64,000 nucleotides of DNA from Annona cherimola (lineage: Eukaryota > Streptophyta > Magnoliopsida > Magnoliales > Annonaceae). The stretch lies in contig CM059971.1 of the NCBI GenBank assembly GCA_030490835.1, positions 35,884,012 through 35,948,011 of the forward strand, given 5' to 3'. Of the stretch, positions 59,689-64,000 are shown in pieces; position 1 is the first letter of the stretch, and each line of letters starts with the position of its first letter. The position numbers were made by a program, and so were the translations under genes. Below the pieces are notes generated by a model. It searched no databases and was not told the origin of the DNA. It saw only the letters and a program-made list of their open reading frames with translations.

Positions 59689-60296
59689 CTGTGATATTTT
59701 ATGAGATCATGTTAGCATAACGAACATTAATAATGATGATGTATGGTGCACCAATACAAGAAATAGGTCGGCTGTAGAGCACGGTCGGAGATGGACTGGG
59801 GCCAACTCTACATATGGCCAAGTAGCTAAGGGATGACAAGAGGCCAACAGTGCCCTCCCTGAGATGGGAGAAGATGAAGGAACAGCCGCCTAGCGTGCTG
59901 TTAATGTTGGATTTTCTTCCAAAAGGTAGAATGATCACTTGCTAAGTGTCACTACTAGATGAAGAGAAATACATTTGCATATGTTTTTCTTTTGAAAAAT
60001 CTAAAGATTGGGACATAAAAATAATCTTACGAAAAGTTATCCTAAATAGGATTTTATGAGCCATTATGAACAAGTTACTCTAAAAAAAGGGTGTTTTATA
60101 TAAAAAGTGTAAATAACGAGGATGAAAGAAAATATTTTCTATGCAAATGCTTTCATGAAAATGGATTATGTGTTTTATGCCTTGTTTAGTATAAACAAGC
60201 CCCAAGATGAGGATTATAAAAAAGGATTTATGTCTTGTTTGCTATAAACAAACCCCAAGATGGGGATTACGAAAATGGTTGACGTGAAAAATATTT

Positions 60297-60835
60297 TTGG
60301 ATATACAAATGTCCATTGTCGATATGCTTATGTGATAAATGTTGTAGGACATATAAATGTCTGTTGTCGACAAGGTTTATGTGGGAAAAGTTTGGACATA
60401 AGAATGTCCATTTCCAAAAGAGTTTATGTGGAAAGTTTTTTTAGACATAAGAATGTCCATTGCCAAAAGGATCTATAAAAAAATATTTTAAGATATATAA
60501 ATGTCCACTTCAAAAAAAACTTATGTTAAAGATGTTTTGGGACATCAAATATCCCTTGGCTAAAGGAATTTATAATGAAAAATATTTTAGATGTAAAAAT
60601 GTCCATTGACGAAAGAAGATTTTATTTAAATGTCTTGGAACATTATGAATGTTCACACAAGACGAACAAAAATTACTTAAAGAGGGTCAAAAGCATTGTT
60701 TTGCCTTATCAAGCCCAGATGTGGCTTGTACATGGTTTTAAGAATGGATGTATATGAAAATGTTCTAGGACATAAAATTGTCCTTATGAACAAAAGATTA
60801 TATGACAATGTATTAGGACATACAAATGTCCTTGT
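60297..60835 (+). repeat. Dyad array in the 3' giant LTR (partner of 19911-20565)
   Basis: Same spacing and order of units. Some dyads are better preserved here (GGACATAAGAATGTCC at 60394; AGGACATACAAATGTCCT at 60814), others decayed (AGATGTAAAAATGTCC near 60589 against TGGACGTAAAAACGTCCA in the 5' copy). Confidence 0.85.
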
Positions 60836-61680
60836 GAAAAAAAAGGGTGTTCAAGATGTTTATGGGAATGGTTTAAAGGAAAGTCTTGCCCGAAAATGCT
60901 TGCTTACTGAGTTATTACTCATATTTATTTTTCCAAACCTTAGACAGGTACCGGGAAGCTCAAGAGGTTGTGGACCTGAGCATCTAAGGAAAGGTAAAAG
61001 ATGACATGCAAACGTGAGCTAAAATGATTAGCCAGGATGTGTGAGATGATATACCTTAAAGTTTTAAGCTGATGTATGTAAACTTATTTAAGTTCTAAGT
61101 TTTATGTTAACTAACGGTTGAACGAATGTGTACAAGCATGAATATTGAGTAATTGAATGTATGTATGTATGTAATAAAAATATCATGATTAGGTCAAGAG
61201 GACCTTTAATGTAAAAGAACAAGTCAAAATATCATGAATGATATATGTAATTGATTACAAGTGTATCATTGCTTATGATATGAATGAAATGGTGATGGAT
61301 AAAAGGAAAGAAACGAAAAAAATTTGGACGAGATCCAATTAAAAACCCTCCGCGTGATTAGGGCAACAATCCTAATTCACATTTACCAATCGATAAGATC
61401 TTTGAGTAAGGCATAGAATGTGACATATCAGGTTGGGGGCGCCACACCAGGTTCACCTCATGTTGAGAGAACTCCAAAAGAGAGTTAGACATCGAAAGAT
61501 GAATAAGACCATTACATGGGAAGATGAATAAAACTATTATCTTTTTTTCCTGGGTTGCGGACCAAGCTCCTCTCTCTGTGCGAGCTTAGTGACGTAATAT
61601 ATACGAGGTTTGACGTCGATGAAGTATGTCTTATATTAGATGAGATATCCTATATTTATTCTTAAGAGATTTTCTCTCTT

Positions 61681-62764
61681 CAACTTTTTATTGATTTAGA
61701 AAAAGTTTATGATCAAGTACCAAGAAAGTTAATGTGACAAGTGATGAGAAAGAAAGGAATTAATAATAGATACATTGATATTATTAAAGATATGTACGAT
61801 GAGGTTGTTACCAATGTGAGGACCATTATTATGGGAGATACTAATGTCTTTCCAGTTAAAATAGGTTTACATTAAGGCTCAGCCTTGAGTCCTTATCTTT
61901 TTACCTTAGTAATGGATGAAATTACTAGACATCTACAAGAAGAAGTACCTTGGTGTATGTTATTTGCAGATGACATTATTCTAATAGATGAAACTAAAAA
62001 AAGACTAAATTTAAAATTGAATAGGTGGGTAGATGCTTTAGAATCTAATGATTATAGAATTGGTCGCACAAAAAATGAATATATGGAACGCAATTTTAAT
62101 AATAGTGAGAACCCAGATGAGGAACCAATTAAGACTTTAGATCAAATAGTAACAAGAACTAATCACTTTCGGTACTTGGGATCAATAGTTTAAGAGAACT
62201 GAAAAATCGAGAAAGATATAAGACATAAAGTTCAAGTAAGATGGAAGAAATGGAGAAATGCATTAGGAATTTTATGTGACCGTCGAGTTTCAATCAAACT
62301 AAAAGGAAAATTTTATAAGACTGCGATTAGACCTGCTATGCTTTATGGGGCAGAATGTTGAGCAGTTAAAGAACAACATATATGAAAAATGAGTATAGTG
62401 GAAATGAGAATGTTAAGGTGGATGAGTGGTAAAACAAGAAAAGATAAAATTAGGAACGAAATAATTCTAGAAAACTTAAAAGTAAGACGAATTTGTAATA
62501 AAATGAGAGAAAATAGATTAAGATGGTTTGATCATGTTAAAAGGAGGCCTGAAGTAGCACCGGTTAGGAAAACAGAATATATCAAAGTAGAAGGTGGTAA
62601 GAGAATGAGAGGAGACCCAAAAAAATATGGATGGAAGTAATTAAACAAGCTTTAAAAATATTACAAATTAAAGAAAATTTAGTCTTAAATCGCCAAAAAT
62701 GACTTAACAGAATCTACGCATCCGACCCCACCTAGGTGGGAAATGGCTTATGATGATGATGATG
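61681..62764 (+). pseudogene. RTE-clade LINE, 5'-truncated, RT C-terminal part
   Basis: Begins inside the RT domain with LFIDLEKVYDQVPR (61687), then ALSPYLFTLVMDEITRHLQE, catalytic FADD at 61963-61974 (usual YADD), RTNHFRYLGSIV, stops, FYKTAIRPAMLYGAEC, VEMRMLRWMSGKTRKDKIRN, RLRWFDHVKRRPEVAPVRK. Several stops. The 3' end reads GGAAATGGCTTATGATGATG and ends in a short ATG/GAT microsatellite, as plant RTE-type LINEs do. Inserted by target-primed reverse transcription; the truncation is usual. No target duplication was identified. Confidence 0.9.
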
Positions 62765-62766
62765 AA

Positions 62767-62989
62767 CTTTTTATTTTCTGTAATTATTCTATTTTTTAAT
62801 TATTTATTCACATTTTCTTATATAACTTTTGTACTTTTCAATCATTTCTTCACCCTATCCTATCTAAATTAACTTTATTTTTTTTACTCTTCATTATTAT
62901 TCATATTATATTATGTCATTTTTTTATTTGGGAAACTTTTACACTAAAATTTTTTCTTTCAAAATATTTATCAAATGTAAAACACACCC
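62767..62989. mobile_element. MITE, family M (copy 4)
   Basis: Inverted orientation relative to copies 2 and 3. Ends AAAACACACCC; internal TTTCAATCATTTCT, AATTATTTATTCACA and TTAACTTTATTTT blocks match. The left end abuts the LINE tail without a clear terminal repeat, so it may be truncated. Confidence 0.6.
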
Positions 62990-63553
62990 GTAAAATAGTA
63001 ATACTAATTCAAGTACTACAGCGTTCACGCAGCATCACACCAATAATTTCTACTCCTCCCATAAAACACCGGGGCCCCAAGATCCAAATCAATCATTTGT
63101 CATCATTACTTCCATTTCACATCAATTGCACAACATTAGATTATCAATTCCTATAAAAGATCGGCAACATAATTTGACAATCCCAGACAAACCAATAAAA
63201 GAATATAACATTGTAGAAGCTTCCGCAGACACTTTACATCCACATCTGGGGCTAGCCACACGTACGTACCTGCAAGCATCTGTAGCACCGGACACGGATT
63301 ACAACAGTTCACATGCGACAATCCGCCAATCCGTGTCCCGTAGCACTATATATCACCGTTACACCGGCCAGCAGCCGCACCAGAAGTACGTACTTCCACT
63401 AAAAGAAACGAAAGGAAAAGGAAAAACCACACGAAAAGGAGAAAGGAAAAGAAAAATAAGGAATACAAGCATGCATGCGGACGTAGCTAGGGTTGGAATG
63501 AGCAAGCGTATTATATTATATCATAAGAGAGAGGTAGCTAGCTAGCTAGCGGC
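62990..63553. other. 3' flank / 3' UTR of the GRAS gene, with a hairpin
   Basis: No supportable gene (the plus frame 63126-63545 has no motif and its basic tail is purine-run translation). GGACACGGATT (63290-63300) and AATCCGTGTCC (63328-63338) form a perfect 11-bp inverted repeat with 27-nt loop, about 215 bp past the GRAS stop. A GCTAGCTAGCTAGC run lies next to the stop. Confidence 0.5.
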
Positions 63554-64000
63554 CTAGCGCCATGCAGAAGCAGAGACGATGGCCCGATCCTGCCACCCCA
63601 GCAGCAAACACCCTCGATCTTCAGTCAATCTGTAGCCGTCGCAGGGATACAATCCAAGCAGTATCTTGGACTGCGTGATGGCGTTGGAGCTGAGCCCCAC
63701 GGATTTGAAACCCTTCCCTTCCATCATTTTCCTCCACTTGTCCAGCCTCTCGTGCCTTTCCATCCTCTGCGGGCCCTCACACGCGACGATGTTCGTGATC
63801 TCCTGCGCGAAGATGTACTGCTCCACCTTCGCCCGCTCCGCCGACTCCGCCGGGAACGTCGCGTCCAGCGAGTCGAAGATGGCCGAGTAGTAGTGCAGCG
63901 CCTCCAGGAAGCGACCCAGGAAGTAGGGCCCGTTGTGGTTCGCCTCCTGCTCAACCAGGGTGAAGATGTTGGGAGCCTGGTCGCGGATCATGCTGATGAG
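63554..64000 (-). CDS. GRAS-domain transcription regulator, DELLA-like, C-terminus (partial)
   Basis: Open on the minus strand from the window edge to TAG at 63556-63554; the frame continues upstream past the visible Met (it reads LISMIRDQ), so the gene extends beyond the window. Visible are the end of the PFYRE region ([32 protein letters not shown]) and the SAW region ([55 protein letters not shown]). The [10 protein letters not shown] block is typical of DELLA-type GRAS proteins, nuclear repressors in gibberellin signalling, but the N-terminal DELLA motif is outside the window, so a non-DELLA close relative is possible. GC-rich, uninterrupted coding typical of single-exon GRAS genes. Appears intact. 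Stop context is followed by the hairpin-bearing 3' flank. Confidence 0.9.
   Translation of the reverse strand, partial: LISMIRDQAPNIFTLVEQEANHNGPYFLGRFLEALHYYSAIFDSLDATFPAESAERAKVEQYIFAQEITNIVACEGPQRMERHERLDKWRKMMEGKGFKSVGLSSNAITQSKILLGLYPCDGYRLTEDRGCLLLGWQDRAIVSASAWR

Larger units (their letters stand above)
11807..61446 (+). mobile_element. Giant-LTR non-autonomous Ty3/gypsy element (LARD / TR-GAG-like), with nested insertions
   Basis: Both ends are the same LTR (TGTGATAC... to ...GGCGCC(A/T)CA) and both flanks carry the 5-bp duplication CCAGG (11802-11806, 61447-61451). After subtraction of nested elements the LTRs are about 5.48 and 5.50 kb and the internal region is about 2.8 kb (21180-22352, 40641-41345, 43830-44782). 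The internal DNA has a PBS, a decayed gag and a PPT but no protease, reverse transcriptase, RNase H or integrase. LTRs over 4 kb around a short internal region fit LARD-type elements, which depend on enzymes of relatives. In one stretch compared by eye (16225-16340 against 45310-45425) about one base in ten differs between the LTRs, so the insertion is old and predates the nested ones. Confidence 0.9.
44783..61446 (+). repeat. 3' LTR of the giant-LTR element (interrupted at 48532-59693)
   Basis: TGTGATACCTAGACCC... to GGGGGCGCCACA, then CCAGG. Colinear with the 5' copy after removing S1 and its duplicated 5 bp. Length without S1 about 5.50 kb. The 5' copy lets the pre-insertion sequence at 48527 be read: CTGTG, which is the S1 target. 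Confidence 0.9.

Noticed and set aside
63126..63545. 139-codon plus-strand frame opposite the GRAS 3' flank
   Set aside because: Basic tail comes from a purine run (GAAAGGAAAAGG); no domain; lies in the likely 3' UTR of the minus-strand gene.
63666..63954. Frames overlapping the GRAS coding sequence, including an Arg-rich minus frame
   Set aside because: Shadows of GC-rich GRAS coding DNA in other frames.
1..64000. tRNA, rRNA or other structural RNA genes
   Set aside because: None recognised; the tRNA-like matches are primer-binding sites of retrotransposons.

Overview
The window is nuclear DNA of a flowering plant with a large, transposon-rich genome. Evidence: spliced plant genes at both flanks (the first exons of an organellar/cytosolic-type RNA pseudouridine synthase, and the C-terminus of a GRAS-domain regulator of DELLA type), plant hAT, RTE-LINE, MITE, Ty3/gypsy and Sirevirus-type Ty1/copia elements, and primer-binding sites matching plant initiator-Met and Asp tRNAs. 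The species cannot be named from the sequence; the GC-rich GRAS exon beside AT-rich intergenic DNA would fit a monocot or magnoliid, but this is only inference.

Left flank (1-11.8 kb): a fragment of a gypsy integrase; a decayed minus-strand hAT transposase (277-2034) with a MITE inside its reading frame; mostly unassigned AT-rich DNA; three MITE copies of one family; the first three exons of a pseudouridine synthase gene on the minus strand (7133-7508); a four-copy tandem repeat with a constant 455-bp period (8306-10125); and a hAT-type MITE flanked by a perfect 8-bp target duplication (10940-11275).

Centre (11.8-61.4 kb): one nested transposon complex. The outermost element runs 11807-61446 and is flanked by perfect CCAGG target duplications almost 50 kb apart. 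It has about 5.5-kb LTRs and only about 2.8 kb of own internal DNA with decayed gag and no polymerase, i.e. a LARD / TR-GAG-like non-autonomous gypsy element. Its 5' LTR holds a deleted gypsy element (12334-16219, TSD ATATG); its gag holds two minus-strand solo gypsy LTRs (22353-40635, TSD ACCAA; 41346-43824); the first of these holds a solo Sirevirus LTR (22701-24311, TSD ATAAT) and a full minus-strand Sirevirus S2 (26180-38919) which itself contains a Tat/Athila-type LTR fragment; its 3' LTR holds plus-strand Sirevirus S1 (48532-59688) with yet another solo LTR inside (51221-52922, TSD AAAAC). Removing the inserts restores the interrupted reading frames and the LTR pair.

The most interesting signals are regulatory-looking arrays inside LTRs: (1) an array of dyad units at about 49-bp spacing in the giant gypsy LTR, in which both arms of the stem change together between units; (2) clusters of GTCGAC-core palindromes with GTCGCA/TGCGAC arms in all Sirevirus LTRs, repeated again immediately before an additional third ORF, where they are followed by a long CT-rich leader in both full Sireviruses; (3) a GGCGCC/CCTAGG palindrome cluster in the Tat/Athila-type LTR. 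The third Sirevirus ORF (about 540 codons, resembling the plant-transposon-protein domain) is present in both elements in the position of an env-like gene.

Right flank (61.4-64 kb): a 5'-truncated RTE-clade LINE, a fourth MITE of the family above, and the 3' end of the GRAS gene running off the window.
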